56,301 bases of DNA from an uncultured Roseivirga sp. (GCA_947493005.1 CANLOY010000014.1:1-56301); one strand, 5' to 3'. Shown: positions 26,995 through 35,887, numbered from the stretch's first letter. Notes: generated by a model from the sequence alone, not told the origin. Program-made: numbers and translations.

Positions 26995-28013
26995 GTGTAA
27001 ACTACGCAGGCATATTATGGAACAGACAAAAGAGAATCTATGACATCATTCTCTTTGTATTTGTATTGAGTTATCTGGGGTTATACATCGGTTTTTCTTC
27101 CATTTACAATTCAGAGCTTACTGCCGAGACTTTAATCATAAGAGCCACTGCCACACTCGCGTTACTCCTATTACACATCATTTTAATTATTGGTCCTTTA
27201 GCCAGACTGAATACGCGCTTTCTTCCCTTGTTATACAACCGGAGACACCTTGGTGTCACTATGTTTCTGATTGCTCTAATTCATGGCATTTTCAGCATTC
27301 TTCAGTTTCACTCCATGGGGAATGTGAATCCGCTTATCTCTCTTTTTACCTCTAATGGCAATTATGATAGTCTGGTCAGGTTTCCATTTCAGATTTTAGG
27401 GTTCTTTGCCCTGGTCATATTCTTTTTGATGGCCGCTACCAGTCATGACTTCTGGTTGAAAAACCTCAGTCCAAAAGTCTGGAAGGGACTTCACATGATG
27501 GTGTATATAGCCTATGCCTTAATCATCATGCATGTTATGTTAGGGATAGTTCAGCTGGACTCATCACCATTTATATATGGTGGCCTAATGATGGGGATGC
27601 TGATCATTATAGCACTCCATTTTGCTTCATCGGTTAAATCAGGAAGAGGACTCGATTTAAAATCCAATGGCTATTATTACGCTTGTAATGTTGATGATAT
27701 TCAAGATGACTGCGCAAAAACACTCGTCTTAAATGGAGAGAACATTGCCATCTTTAAATACGATGGCAAACTATCGGCAATCAATAATGTATGTAAGCAT
27801 CAGAATGGTCCATTGGGAGAAGGTAAAGTGATTGATGGGTGTGTAACATGTCCCTGGCATGGATATCAGTACGAACCTCACAATGGTTCTTCTCCCCCTC
27901 CTTTCACTGAAAAAGTATCTACCTATGAATTAAAACTAGAAGGGGAAAAAGTATTTGTAAACCCTGAACCAAAACCAGAAGGTACTGCAATAGACCCTGT
28001 TAAAATCAGCTAG
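26991..28013 (+). CDS. Ferric-reductase-like transmembrane domain fused to a Rieske domain
   Basis: The 340-residue protein has about six membrane helices in residues 17-212 with conserved-looking histidines (His62, His86, His98, His168, His181) as candidate b-heme ligands, as in ferric reductase/MsrQ-like proteins. The C-terminal part (about 225-325) is a Rieske [2Fe-2S] domain: Cys268-x-His270 in NVCKHQNGPLGEG and Cys287-x2-His290 in CVTCPWHGYQYEPHNG. The fusion could pass electrons between heme in the membrane and a Rieske centre on the cytoplasmic side. Partners are probably the other Rieske proteins of the operon. Confidence 0.87.
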   Translation: MSVNYAGILWNRQKRIYDIILFVFVLSYLGLYIGFSSIYNSELTAETLIIRATATLALLLLHIILIIGPLARLNTRFLPLLYNRRHLGVTMFLIALIHGIFSILQFHSMGNVNPLISLFTSNGNYDSLVRFPFQILGFFALVIFFLMAATSHDFWLKNLSPKVWKGLHMMVYIAYALIIMHVMLGIVQLDSSPFIYGGLMMGMLIIIALHFASSVKSGRGLDLKSNGYYYACNVDDIQDDCAKTLVLNGENIAIFKYDGKLSAINNVCKHQNGPLGEGKVIDGCVTCPWHGYQYEPHNGSSPPPFTEKVSTYELKLEGEKVFVNPEPKPEGTAIDPVKIS

Positions 28014-28016
28014 ATT

Positions 28017-28802
28017 ATGAAAGACGAATTCTACATCGGCTATATTCCCAAAGCACCTAGAAAGGTTGCCAGGTTTGTTGTATCATTTGTAGTCGTTCTG
28101 TTCATCATTGCCGGAGCTGTTTCCTTCTTCCTTTCTACCTCTTTGAATTTTATCAACAACGGTACTTACGAATATGACGAACTCACTGAAGTGAAAGGAG
28201 TAATCAACATGGAGCCGGTACCTTACATCAGAATATTAGCTGATGACGAGAGTAAGATTGGCAAGAACATTATGTTGATAGACCTAGGCAAATTTGGAGC
28301 AAGACCTACTATAGAATTGATGCAGGAGAAAATCGGAGATAGCATCAGCGAGTTCGAAGTTACCATACGAGGGACTCTGATCTATCAGGATGGAATGACC
28401 CTATTGGAACTAACAGAGCAAGAAAAAGCTTTACAAGACTATCAGAAGTTAACAAATGTAACTTCCTACAAAGCAGCTTCAACAGTAATGAAAAACAAAG
28501 TATTGAAAGGCGAAATCGTTGACCCTAAATGTTACTTTGGTTCTATGAAACCGGGGCAAAGTAAACCTCATAGGTCTTGTGCAGTGCTTTGTATTTCCGG
28601 AGGGATTCCTCCTGTTTTTGTAGTTCAAACACCTGAAAAAACCGCTGAATATTACATTCTTAAGGGGGTTAATGGTAACGACATCAACGAAGAAGTACTT
28701 GACTATGTAGCCGATGCGACCAGTATTGAAGGGATGGTTACCAAGCTCAATGAATGGAACATCTTTTACATAGACCCTCATAAAATCAAAAGACTCGATT
28801 GA
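28017..28802 (+). CDS. Membrane-anchored protein with conserved-looking Cys/His motif
   Basis: The 261-residue protein has a cytoplasmic start, one membrane segment (about 17-40: ARFVVSFVVVLFIIAGAVSF), a beta-rich middle and a striking motif near residue 165. It reads GEIVDPKCYFGSMKPG, then SKPHRSCAVLCISGGIPPVF, giving Cys172, His185, Cys188 and Cys192. The spacing suggests a metal or cluster site. I recall this motif in uncharacterised proteins near oxidoreductases but know no function. It starts 3 nt after the Rieske membrane gene and overlaps the next gene by one base (TGATG). Confidence 0.75.
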   Translation: MKDEFYIGYIPKAPRKVARFVVSFVVVLFIIAGAVSFFLSTSLNFINNGTYEYDELTEVKGVINMEPVPYIRILADDESKIGKNIMLIDLGKFGARPTIELMQEKIGDSISEFEVTIRGTLIYQDGMTLLELTEQEKALQDYQKLTNVTSYKAASTVMKNKVLKGEIVDPKCYFGSMKPGQSKPHRSCAVLCISGGIPPVFVVQTPEKTAEYYILKGVNGNDINEEVLDYVADATSIEGMVTKLNEWNIFYIDPHKIKRLD

Positions 28803-29197
28803 TGGAAAACTGGATCATACCATTAACATTACTTCCAGGCATTGGTATGATCATTATGTCAACTTCCCACTTGAGTACTGCGACAAGTGACGAAATCAAT
28901 CAGTTGTTCAAAGAAGAATCTTGTGATAAAGCACTGATTCAAAAGAAAATCTCTCAACTCTTTTACCTCAACATTGCCAAAGTACTGTTATATATCAGTG
29001 TCGCTGTCTTTTCTGTCTCAGGATTGATAGAAGCCATTTTTACACTCCAATCGACAATGCATGACAATACTCTGAGATTAATACTACTTATCACCGGTGT
29101 AGCTTCTCTTGTAATAGCCACCTTCTTTCTAATTCTGTTTTCAATTAGGAAAGTAAAAATTAAACGAACTCAGTTTTTGAATAGAATAAACTCATAA
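28802..29197 (+). CDS. DUF2721-like membrane protein
   Basis: The start at 28802 overlaps the preceding stop (TGATG) and gives 131 residues. The sequence fits the DUF2721 pattern: IIPLTLLPGIGMIIMSTSHL as a first helix, a charged stretch containing DEINQLFKEE, then two more membrane helices (about 57-80 and 90-115) and a basic tail. The role of DUF2721 is unknown. It is 3 nt upstream of the Rieske-ThDP enzyme gene and is presumably part of the same membrane complex or transcript. Confidence 0.7.
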   Translation: MENWIIPLTLLPGIGMIIMSTSHLSTATSDEINQLFKEESCDKALIQKKISQLFYLNIAKVLLYISVAVFSVSGLIEAIFTLQSTMHDNTLRLILLITGVASLVIATFFLILFSIRKVKIKRTQFLNRINS

Positions 29198-29200
29198 ATC

Positions 29201-31147
29201 ATGGCAAAGAATTTAAAATGGCACAAAGTGCTGGACAATACTGAAGAATTACCTGAAGGGCGTGTAATGTCAGTAACAGCAGAACATCAAGGCATCTGCC
29301 TTACACACTTTGAAGGTAAATTCTCTGCTCTTGATAATAAATGTCCCCATCAGGGTGGTCCGCTGGGTGAAGGTAGTATTGAAAACGGTTTGCTCCGCTG
29401 TCCATGGCATGGCTGGGATTACCACCCCTGCACCGGAAAAGCTCCTGGTTTTGATGATGGAGTTGATACTTTTCTTACCAAGGTAGAAGATGGGGCTGTG
29501 TATGTTGGTATTGAAGAAGAAGCGCCTCATGAAACCACCATATCAGATGTTATGGTCGAAACTATGGTCAACTGGGGAGTTAACAAAGTATTTGGCATGG
29601 TAGGTCATTCCAACCTTGGTTTTGCCGATGCCATGCGCAGACAAGAGGAAAAAGGGAATCTCAACTTTTATGGAATTCGTCATGAGGGTGCTGCATCCTT
29701 TGCCGCTTCTGCTTATGGCAAACTAACTGGTAAACCAGCCGCGTGTTTTTCAATTGCTGGTCCTGGAGCTACTAACTTATTCACCGGACTATGGGATGCT
29801 AAAGTAGATCGTGCTCCAATTCTTGCTTTAACCGGACAAGTCGCTACTCAGGTAGTTGGTACAGGAAATTTCCAGGAGGTAGATTTGGTCAAAGCTTTCA
29901 GTACTGTTGCTGAATTCAATCACAGAGTTCAGAATAACTCAAAGCATTCGGAGCTAATGTCTTTGGCAGTTAAACATGCCATACTGCGAAGAGATGTTTC
30001 TCACCTTACCTTTCCAGATGAGGTTCAGGAATTACCTGCACCCGAAAATGCAGAAGCACAAACATCGGAAAACAGAATGCCTGATCTTAGAATCAGTCCT
30101 TCACAAGAGAGCATTGATAAAGCTTTGGATATGTTCAGAAGTGCTAAAAGGCCTGTGATTATAGTGGGACATGGGGCACGTTTCCATATGGACGCTATAA
30201 TTGCTTTTGCAGAAAGTATTAATGCTCCAGTAATGACTACTTTCAAAGCCAAAGGACTTATTTCAGATAACCACCCTCTTGGATGTGGCGTGTTGGGAAG
30301 AAGCGGTACCCCAATCGCTTCCTGGTTTATGAACGAGGCCGACCTGCTTTTTGTACTAGGCGCTTCTTTCTCAAATCACACTGGTATTACAGATCATAAG
30401 CCAACTATTCAGATTGACTTCGATCCATTGGCTGTTGCTAAATTCCATAAAATAGATGCTCCTGTCTTAGGTGAAATCTCCACAACGGTAGAAATATTCC
30501 ATAATGAGTTATCAGGAAAAATAGAGACTGTTGATCAGAGGCCAGATGTTGCCAAAAGGTGGGCTATATGGAAGTCTGAAAAAGCTAAAAGATTACTTGA
30601 CGATCATGGTAAAGGCATTAGTTCAATTGCAGTGTTTGATGCCATGAACGAATTGGCTCCTGACAATGCGGTAATGTGCGTAGATGTTGGTAATAATGCT
30701 TATTCATTTGGACGTTATTTCGAAAGCAAAAATCAGGACTTCCTAATGTCTGGATATTTGGGTTCTATAGGCTTTGCTTTTCCAGCAGCTATGGGCGCCT
30801 GGGCTGCTGTAGGTAATTCCAGACCAGTTATTGCTGTGGCAGGAGACGGTGGGTTTTGTCAGTACCTGGCCGAGCTAACAACAGCCGTAAAGTACAATAT
30901 GCCTATCAAACTGATCCTTTTAAATAACTCAGAACTTGGCAAAATATCGAAAGAGCAAAGAGCTGGAGAGTTTGACGTTTGGGCAACAGACTTACACAAC
31001 CCTGACTTTTCTGAATATGCCAATAGTTGTGGCGCGCTAGGCATAAGAGTGGAGAACAAGGAAGACCTGAAAGCGCATATGGAAAAAGTATTTGCGCATA
31101 ATGGACCTGCACTACTTGAAGTTATGGCAGATGTGAGCCTGATCTGA
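29201..31147 (+). CDS. Rieske domain fused to ThDP-dependent pyruvate oxidase/acetolactate-synthase-like enzyme
   Basis: The 648-residue protein starts with a Rieske [2Fe-2S] domain (about 5-105; Cys48-x-His50 in NKCPHQGGPLGEG and Cys67-x2-His70 in LRCPWHGWDYHP). It continues as a full ThDP enzyme: PYR domain with catalytic Glu162 in GIRHEGAASFAASAYG, central FAD-type domain (about 300-440), and PP domain with GDG at 548-550 (VAGDGGFCQYLAE) and NN at 575-576. The Rieske part could take electrons from the hydroxyethyl-ThDP/flavin oxidation in place of a quinone site. Pyruvate is a likely but unproven substrate; other 2-keto acids are possible. Confidence 0.88.
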   Translation: MAKNLKWHKVLDNTEELPEGRVMSVTAEHQGICLTHFEGKFSALDNKCPHQGGPLGEGSIENGLLRCPWHGWDYHPCTGKAPGFDDGVDTFLTKVEDGAVYVGIEEEAPHETTISDVMVETMVNWGVNKVFGMVGHSNLGFADAMRRQEEKGNLNFYGIRHEGAASFAASAYGKLTGKPAACFSIAGPGATNLFTGLWDAKVDRAPILALTGQVATQVVGTGNFQEVDLVKAFSTVAEFNHRVQNNSKHSELMSLAVKHAILRRDVSHLTFPDEVQELPAPENAEAQTSENRMPDLRISPSQESIDKALDMFRSAKRPVIIVGHGARFHMDAIIAFAESINAPVMTTFKAKGLISDNHPLGCGVLGRSGTPIASWFMNEADLLFVLGASFSNHTGITDHKPTIQIDFDPLAVAKFHKIDAPVLGEISTTVEIFHNELSGKIETVDQRPDVAKRWAIWKSEKAKRLLDDHGKGISSIAVFDAMNELAPDNAVMCVDVGNNAYSFGRYFESKNQDFLMSGYLGSIGFAFPAAMGAWAAVGNSRPVIAVAGDGGFCQYLAELTTAVKYNMPIKLILLNNSELGKISKEQRAGEFDVWATDLHNPDFSEYANSCGALGIRVENKEDLKAHMEKVFAHNGPALLEVMADVSLI

Positions 31148-31205
31148 TTTAAGTCCATTGGAACAATATCTCTAAGGCTTTGGTTAACAAACAAACTAAT
31201 TGAAT

Positions 31206-31487
31206 ATGAAAGCTATTTGGAATGGAGAAGTAATTGCTGAAAGCAATGAAACGGTAGTTGTAGAAGGAAATCATTATTTCCCACATGATTCTATTAAAAA
31301 AGAATACTATACGGAAAGTAGTACACACACTACCTGTCCCTGGAAGGGAGTTGCCAGTTATTACTCCTTAGAAGTTAATGGTGCTGAAAACCCTGATGCC
31401 GCATGGTACTACCCTGAAACTTCAGAGCTGGCAAAGGGAATTAAAAATCATGTCGCCTTCTGGAGAGGCGTAAAAGTAGAAGACTAG
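31206..31487 (+). CDS. DUF427 family protein
   Basis: The 93-residue protein matches DUF427 over its whole length: MKAIWNGEVIAESNETVVVE, GNHYFPHDSIKKEY, STHTTCPWKGVASYYSLEV, NPDAAWYYPET and HVAFWRGVKVED. A TTG at 31200 would add two residues; the ATG at 31206 is preferred. DUF427 proteins are small beta folds of unknown function, with a conserved CPWKG that is present here. The gene is 58 nt after the ThDP enzyme gene and 1 nt before the zinc-ribbon gene. Confidence 0.9.
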   Translation: MKAIWNGEVIAESNETVVVEGNHYFPHDSIKKEYYTESSTHTTCPWKGVASYYSLEVNGAENPDAAWYYPETSELAKGIKNHVAFWRGVKVED

Positions 31488-31488
31488 T

Positions 31489-31761
31489 ATGGGACTGTTT
31501 GATAAAAAGAAAAAAGTGCTTCCTACACCAGAAGGAGTTTGCCCAAATTGTTGGGGAAGGCAAGAGTATGGAGGCAAGGCCATTGACTTGATGGAAGACA
31601 AACAAATTGATGTGAATAACAGCGCCAGCAGACATGCTTTTATTCAGGACTTTGTAGTAAACCATGTTAGCGGTATACAATTGAAAAAGCACGGCCAGGG
31701 ATACCTATGTCCAACTTGTCAGAAAGAGTTTAGCAAAGATTTGGGTGAAATAAGTCGATAA
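31489..31761 (+). CDS. Small zinc-ribbon protein
   Basis: The 90-residue cytoplasmic protein has two CxxC pairs (GVCPNCWGRQEY near residue 18-21 and YLCPTCQKEFSKD near 75-78) that would bind one zinc. The region between contains DVNNSASRHAFIQDFVVNHV, a probable helix. The lysine-rich start (MGLFDKKKKVLPTPEG) has no signal peptide. Family and role are unknown; similar short ribbons occur in Bacteroidota. Spacing to neighbours is 1 and 2 nt, so it is firmly in the operon. Confidence 0.75.
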   Translation: MGLFDKKKKVLPTPEGVCPNCWGRQEYGGKAIDLMEDKQIDVNNSASRHAFIQDFVVNHVSGIQLKKHGQGYLCPTCQKEFSKDLGEISR

Positions 31762-31763
31762 GC

Positions 31764-32648
31764 ATGAGTCTGCAGTTAATCAAGTCAAATTGGAAGCTTT
31801 TAGGTCAATATGCTCCTAAATCATTGACTCCAGCCATTGACCAGATTCATCGTGGTGTACAGTTTATTGCCATGACAGGGAAGCACTATATCCCTAATGA
31901 ACCAGATGATAGTCATACGAATATGAAGTGGCTTTCTAAGGAAGAAGTGCTTGCAGGTAATTGGATAAGAGATAAAAAAGGCAATTTTCGATTCGCTATG
32001 CGTTCGAAAGATCTGACATTGATCATCTACAATGATAAGATGGAATCAGTTTCCGAGTTTGCATTGGATGGAAAAACCAACTCCGAAGGATTAGATTGGG
32101 TAAAAAGTCAACTCACAGCTTTTGGCAAAGATGCCTCTCAAATGAAAATGGATATTCATTATGATATCCCTCCACATGAAACTGATAATAGAGTTCCTTA
32201 CAAATTTGAAAACCCAGAGCTATTTGCTGAGGCAGCAAAATACAGAGCAAACAGTCATTTGGTACTAGAGCATTTCGCCAAAGAATTTGAAACAGCTTCC
32301 ACAGTAAGAACCTGGCCACATCACTTCGATATTGGTACCTACATACCAATGGTTTTCAATGACGTAGGAGGGGCTAAAAAGTCATTCAGCCTAGGTTTTG
32401 CCATTGCAGATTCAGTTGTAGATGAACCCTATTTCTATATTACTCAATGGTCAGCCAACAAAGACATTGATTACAGCAATGTAAAACCACTTTCCAATGG
32501 AGAATGGTTACCCGACACATTGGGTGGTGCAACTCTAAAAGCTTCTAGCCTTCTGAATGTCAAAACAGCTGAAGCGCAGGCTGAAATGCTCTTCCAATAT
32601 TTCCAAGAAGGAACAGAAGCTTCTCTGAAGTTGATTGGGGTAAATTGA
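31764..32648 (+). CDS. DUF5996-like protein, function unknown
   Basis: The 294-residue soluble protein carries VRTWPHHFDIGTYIPM followed by SFSLGFAIADSVVDEPYFYI. The order WPHHFD ... GFxxxD ... EPYFY is what I remember of DUF5996 proteins, so I assign it there with caution. The N-terminal half (about 1-130) has a beta-rich layout (FRFAMRSKDLTLIIYNDK). The His pair may be a metal site. It is the last gene of the 23.5-32.6 kb run, 2 nt after the zinc-ribbon gene. Confidence 0.65.
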   Translation: MSLQLIKSNWKLLGQYAPKSLTPAIDQIHRGVQFIAMTGKHYIPNEPDDSHTNMKWLSKEEVLAGNWIRDKKGNFRFAMRSKDLTLIIYNDKMESVSEFALDGKTNSEGLDWVKSQLTAFGKDASQMKMDIHYDIPPHETDNRVPYKFENPELFAEAAKYRANSHLVLEHFAKEFETASTVRTWPHHFDIGTYIPMVFNDVGGAKKSFSLGFAIADSVVDEPYFYITQWSANKDIDYSNVKPLSNGEWLPDTLGGATLKASSLLNVKTAEAQAEMLFQYFQEGTEASLKLIGVN

Positions 32649-32726
32649 AAGGGCACTTCTGAGAAGAATGAGTTAGTTAAAATTTGTACTTTACATCGCA
32701 ATTAACTTCAAGCCTCTACTCAAGTC

Positions 32727-33170
32727 ATGAGCACTAACAGATTACGGTTTTCAATCGATATAAAGACAGAGAAGGCCAAAGTTTGGAATGCACTTTGGAA
32801 CGAAAACTCCTATCGTGAATGGGCGGGTATATTCTTTGAGGGATCTTATGCAGTTACTGACAATTGGAAAGTAGGTAGCACGGTATTATTTCTTTCACCA
32901 GATCAAAGCGGTATCTATAGCACCATAGAAAAGCATATTCCTAATAAGATTATTCAATTTAAGCATATTGGAAGTGTTCTAGAGGGAAAAGAACAACCCG
33001 TTAATCATGAAACCGAAACTTGGTCTGGAGCTACAGAAAGCTACTCTCTAACAGAAGAAAAAGGTACTGTCACGCTTCTTGTCGAAATCGACATTCTTGA
33101 CGAGCATCTGGACTTTATGAAAAACACATTTCCAAAGGCACTAGAAAGGGTGAAGTTTAATTGCACTTAA
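32727..33170 (+). CDS. SRPBCC-family protein (AHSA1-like)
   Basis: The 147-residue protein shows the START/Bet v1-like pattern of the AHSA1 group: an opening strand with KTEKAKVWNALWNENSYREW, then VTDNWKVGSTVLFLSPDQ and a C-terminal helix (HLDFMKNTFPKALERVKFN). Such proteins bind hydrophobic ligands or interact with partner proteins. It is separated from the DUF5996-like gene by 78 nt that include TTAAAATTTGTACTTT, a possible promoter, so it may be its own transcription unit. Confidence 0.8.
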   Translation: MSTNRLRFSIDIKTEKAKVWNALWNENSYREWAGIFFEGSYAVTDNWKVGSTVLFLSPDQSGIYSTIEKHIPNKIIQFKHIGSVLEGKEQPVNHETETWSGATESYSLTEEKGTVTLLVEIDILDEHLDFMKNTFPKALERVKFNCT

Positions 33171-33209
33171 ATCTTAAGTCTGAGTCTGACATATTAAATA
33201 GAGGGATAA

Positions 33210-34019
33210 ATGAAAAGGGTAGTTTTAATTCTAATATTTTCACTTACAAAATTCTTATTCGCTCAGGGTACGATTTGTATCAATCAAAGCATAGAGCATA
33301 AAATTCACTCTAAATACCTAAATGAAGAAAGAAGTTACTGGGTCAGTTTACCTTTTAACTATTCTGACTCCATTAAATACCCTGTTATTTATCTTTTTGA
33401 TGCAGAATGGAGGTTTGACCTTATAAAAAGCATTGCATTTGATCTAGGTGCAAACAGAAAAATTCAAAATTCGATAGTTGTTGGAATTCCATATGTGGAA
33501 GTAGAAAATAAAAGAGGGATGGATTTGACTTTCAGTCAATCCAGAACAGAGTATGATGGTAATCCTGTTGACTCAACCTGGTATAACAGCTCTAATTCAG
33601 GGGGAGGACAGAACTTTTTCAATTACCTGACAAAAGAATTAATCGCAGATGTTAATAAGCATTACTCTACCAATAATCATGAAACATTAATAGGTCATTC
33701 TTATGGAGGTTATTTCGGTGGATACATATTATCCTTGAACCATCCTTTTGAAGTCATTCACATATATGACCCTTCCATATGGTTCAGTAATGGAGAAGTT
33801 ATAAACAGACTGAAAGAGAGCGATTACAGAAAAGATGTAAAAATTCACTTGACCTATCAGCCTAAACCAGAGTTTCACCGGAAGAAAATTGAGGAGTTTA
33901 TAGAAGAGCTAAAGCAGCATCAAAACGTAACGCTATCCACAATGTTTTATGGAGCTGACACACATAACTCTTTGTTTTTAGATAGCTTCTATCAGGGAAT
34001 CCTGAAGACAAATAAGTAA
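33210..34019 (+). CDS. Secreted alpha/beta-hydrolase, esterase D-like
   Basis: The 269-residue protein has a signal peptide (MKRVVLILIFSLTKFLFAQ) and the fold of the PF00756 esterase family: YPVIYLFDAEWRFDLIKSIA, then the nucleophile elbow LIGHSYGGYFGGYIL (serine within GHSYGG, about residue 165). A catalytic Asp candidate lies in VIHIYDPSIWF or later, and a His candidate in YGADTHNSLF near the C-terminus. Ferri-siderophore esterases and antigen-85-like enzymes belong to this family; the substrate here is unknown. Confidence 0.85.
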   Translation: MKRVVLILIFSLTKFLFAQGTICINQSIEHKIHSKYLNEERSYWVSLPFNYSDSIKYPVIYLFDAEWRFDLIKSIAFDLGANRKIQNSIVVGIPYVEVENKRGMDLTFSQSRTEYDGNPVDSTWYNSSNSGGGQNFFNYLTKELIADVNKHYSTNNHETLIGHSYGGYFGGYILSLNHPFEVIHIYDPSIWFSNGEVINRLKESDYRKDVKIHLTYQPKPEFHRKKIEEFIEELKQHQNVTLSTMFYGADTHNSLFLDSFYQGILKTNK

Positions 34020-34056
34020 ACATGGAATAATGTTACGCTTTCATCATTCCATGTTT
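34018..34056. terminator. Long hairpin between convergent genes, probable bidirectional terminator
   Basis: AAACATGGAATAATG pairs with CATCATTCCATGTTT (one mismatch) across a 9-nt loop. It lies exactly between the ends of the esterase gene (+) and the symporter gene (-). T-rich tracts are short, so termination strength is uncertain. Confidence 0.55.
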
Positions 34057-34063
34057 ATTAAGA

Positions 34064-35767
34064 CTATTCAGGTGTTTTTACATCAGGGAACTCTTTCTTG
34101 AACCCCTTCCAGTAATCTGCAATGGTTGACTTCATTTCTTTCCTCAACCAGAAGATACCAAGAAGGTTAGGTAAGGTCATTAAAGCAATTGTAATCCCTG
34201 AAAGTGTCCAAATGATTGTAGTATCCTGAAAAGATGCCAGGAAGAAAGCTACTACATACACCACTCTGAAGTACTTAACAGACTTTGATCCCCATAAGAA
34301 AGTCATGGCTCTGTCACCATAGTATGACCAGGAAATAGCCGTACTGAAAGCAAATAGCAATAGACCAATAGATACGATATACTTTCCATTCTCACCAAAA
34401 AAACCTTTCGTAAAGGCAATAGTCGTTAAAGGAGCACTGTGTACTAAAGACTCTCCCTTAAATACCTCATCAGAAGCTACCGGCTTACCATTTTCTACAG
34501 CAATTGAACCAGTATAAGGTTGATCATTATCCGTGTAAACAATTACATTTTCAGCCAGTGACCTTGCATGAATCAAAGAAACCGCAGAGGTGATTTTCCC
34601 AGATACAACTTCCAGTTGACCTTCATACAATGGCTGAGTAGTAACTCCGGTAAGGTGTTCCGAAAGCAAAACAATTCCTTCTTCTGTCTGGTCGGTATAA
34701 TTTGTTCCTGCCAGAATTTGCATATCAGAAACCTGAAACTGATTTTCATGTTTCTCATTCCACACTCCTGAAGAAAGAAGCGTAAGACCAGTGATTGTAC
34801 AAATGATAATAGTATCAATGAAAGGTTCAAGGATAGCTACCATACCTTCAGAAACAGGTTCGTGCGCTTTAGCAGAAGCGTGTGCTATTGGTGCACTACC
34901 CTGACCTGCTTCGTTTGAGAATAAACCACGGTTTACTCCACGATCAAAAGCAAATTTCAATGTAGCTCCAAGAAAACCACCCGCTGCTGCCGAACCCGTG
35001 AATACATCGGCAAAGATTGAAACTAATGAAGGGATCAGATTATCAAGATTGGCCAGTATTACGGCAAAACAACCAATGAAGTAGATCACTGCCATTGCTG
35101 GCACTAGCTTTTCAGTGATGGATGCAATACGCTTAATTCCGCCAATAATCACAAACCCTAACGCAATCGCAAGTACCAAACCAGTAATCCAAAGTTCAAT
35201 TCCAAAAGTGGCTTGTACTGAAGTTGATATACTATTGATTTGAGGCAAACTACCTGTTCCAAAAGCCGATAAGACAGTCGCAACCGCAAAAATTACGGCC
35301 AGCCATTTCATATTTACTTTTTTATCTCCAAGCTTAAAAGCTGCATTTTTCATGTAATACATTGGCCCACCTGCCATTGTACCATCGGCAGCCTTCTCTC
35401 TATATTTATGAGATAAGGTTACTTCAACAAATTTGGTACACATACCAATTCCTGCTGTAACTAACATCCAGAACAAAGCTGCTGGCCCACCTAAGTGAAT
35501 AGCAAAAGCAACACCAGCAATATTTCCTGTTCCAACTGTCCCCGAAAGTGCAGTAGTCAATGCCTGAAAGTGGGATGTATCTCCTTCATCTTCTTTTTTA
35601 TCGAACTTTCCTTTAACCACCTTAAGGGCAAATCTGAAAAATCTTATTTGGGGAAACTTGAGATAAATGGTGAAGAATAAACCGACTCCTAATAAAGCGA
35701 AAGGAAACCATCCTGCACTACCAATATAACTATCTATCAGGCTCAGGAAATCATTGAGTTGTTGCAT
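34064..35767 (-). CDS. Alanine/glycine:cation symporter (AGCS family)
   Basis: The 567-residue inner-membrane protein has AGCS motifs: [20 protein letters not shown] (residues 66-85), [40 protein letters not shown] (121-140) and [20 protein letters not shown] (279-298). It would import alanine or glycine with Na+ or H+. A hydrophilic stretch of about 110 residues (about 335-445) is inserted between two C-terminal membrane segments, making it longer than the usual roughly 450-490 residues. It is a single gene with a hairpin at its 3' end. Confidence 0.92.
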   Translation of the reverse strand: MQQLNDFLSLIDSYIGSAGWFPFALLGVGLFFTIYLKFPQIRFFRFALKVVKGKFDKKEDEGDTSHFQALTTALSGTVGTGNIAGVAFAIHLGGPAALFWMLVTAGIGMCTKFVEVTLSHKYREKAADGTMAGGPMYYMKNAAFKLGDKKVNMKWLAVIFAVATVLSAFGTGSLPQINSISTSVQATFGIELWITGLVLAIALGFVIIGGIKRIASITEKLVPAMAVIYFIGCFAVILANLDNLIPSLVSIFADVFTGSAAAGGFLGATLKFAFDRGVNRGLFSNEAGQGSAPIAHASAKAHEPVSEGMVAILEPFIDTIIICTITGLTLLSSGVWNEKHENQFQVSDMQILAGTNYTDQTEEGIVLLSEHLTGVTTQPLYEGQLEVVSGKITSAVSLIHARSLAENVIVYTDNDQPYTGSIAVENGKPVASDEVFKGESLVHSAPLTTIAFTKGFFGENGKYIVSIGLLLFAFSTAISWSYYGDRAMTFLWGSKSVKYFRVVYVVAFFLASFQDTTIIWTLSGITIALMTLPNLLGIFWLRKEMKSTIADYWKGFKKEFPDVKTPE

Positions 35768-35887
35768 ATAAACTGCTCTTATTTTTTAGCAAAGGCACAA
35801 AAATAGGGATTATGACTTCCTAACAAAGACAAACCCCTACATTGGTTTTATCAGATGGCAAATGCAACAATAATTAAGCCGAATTGG

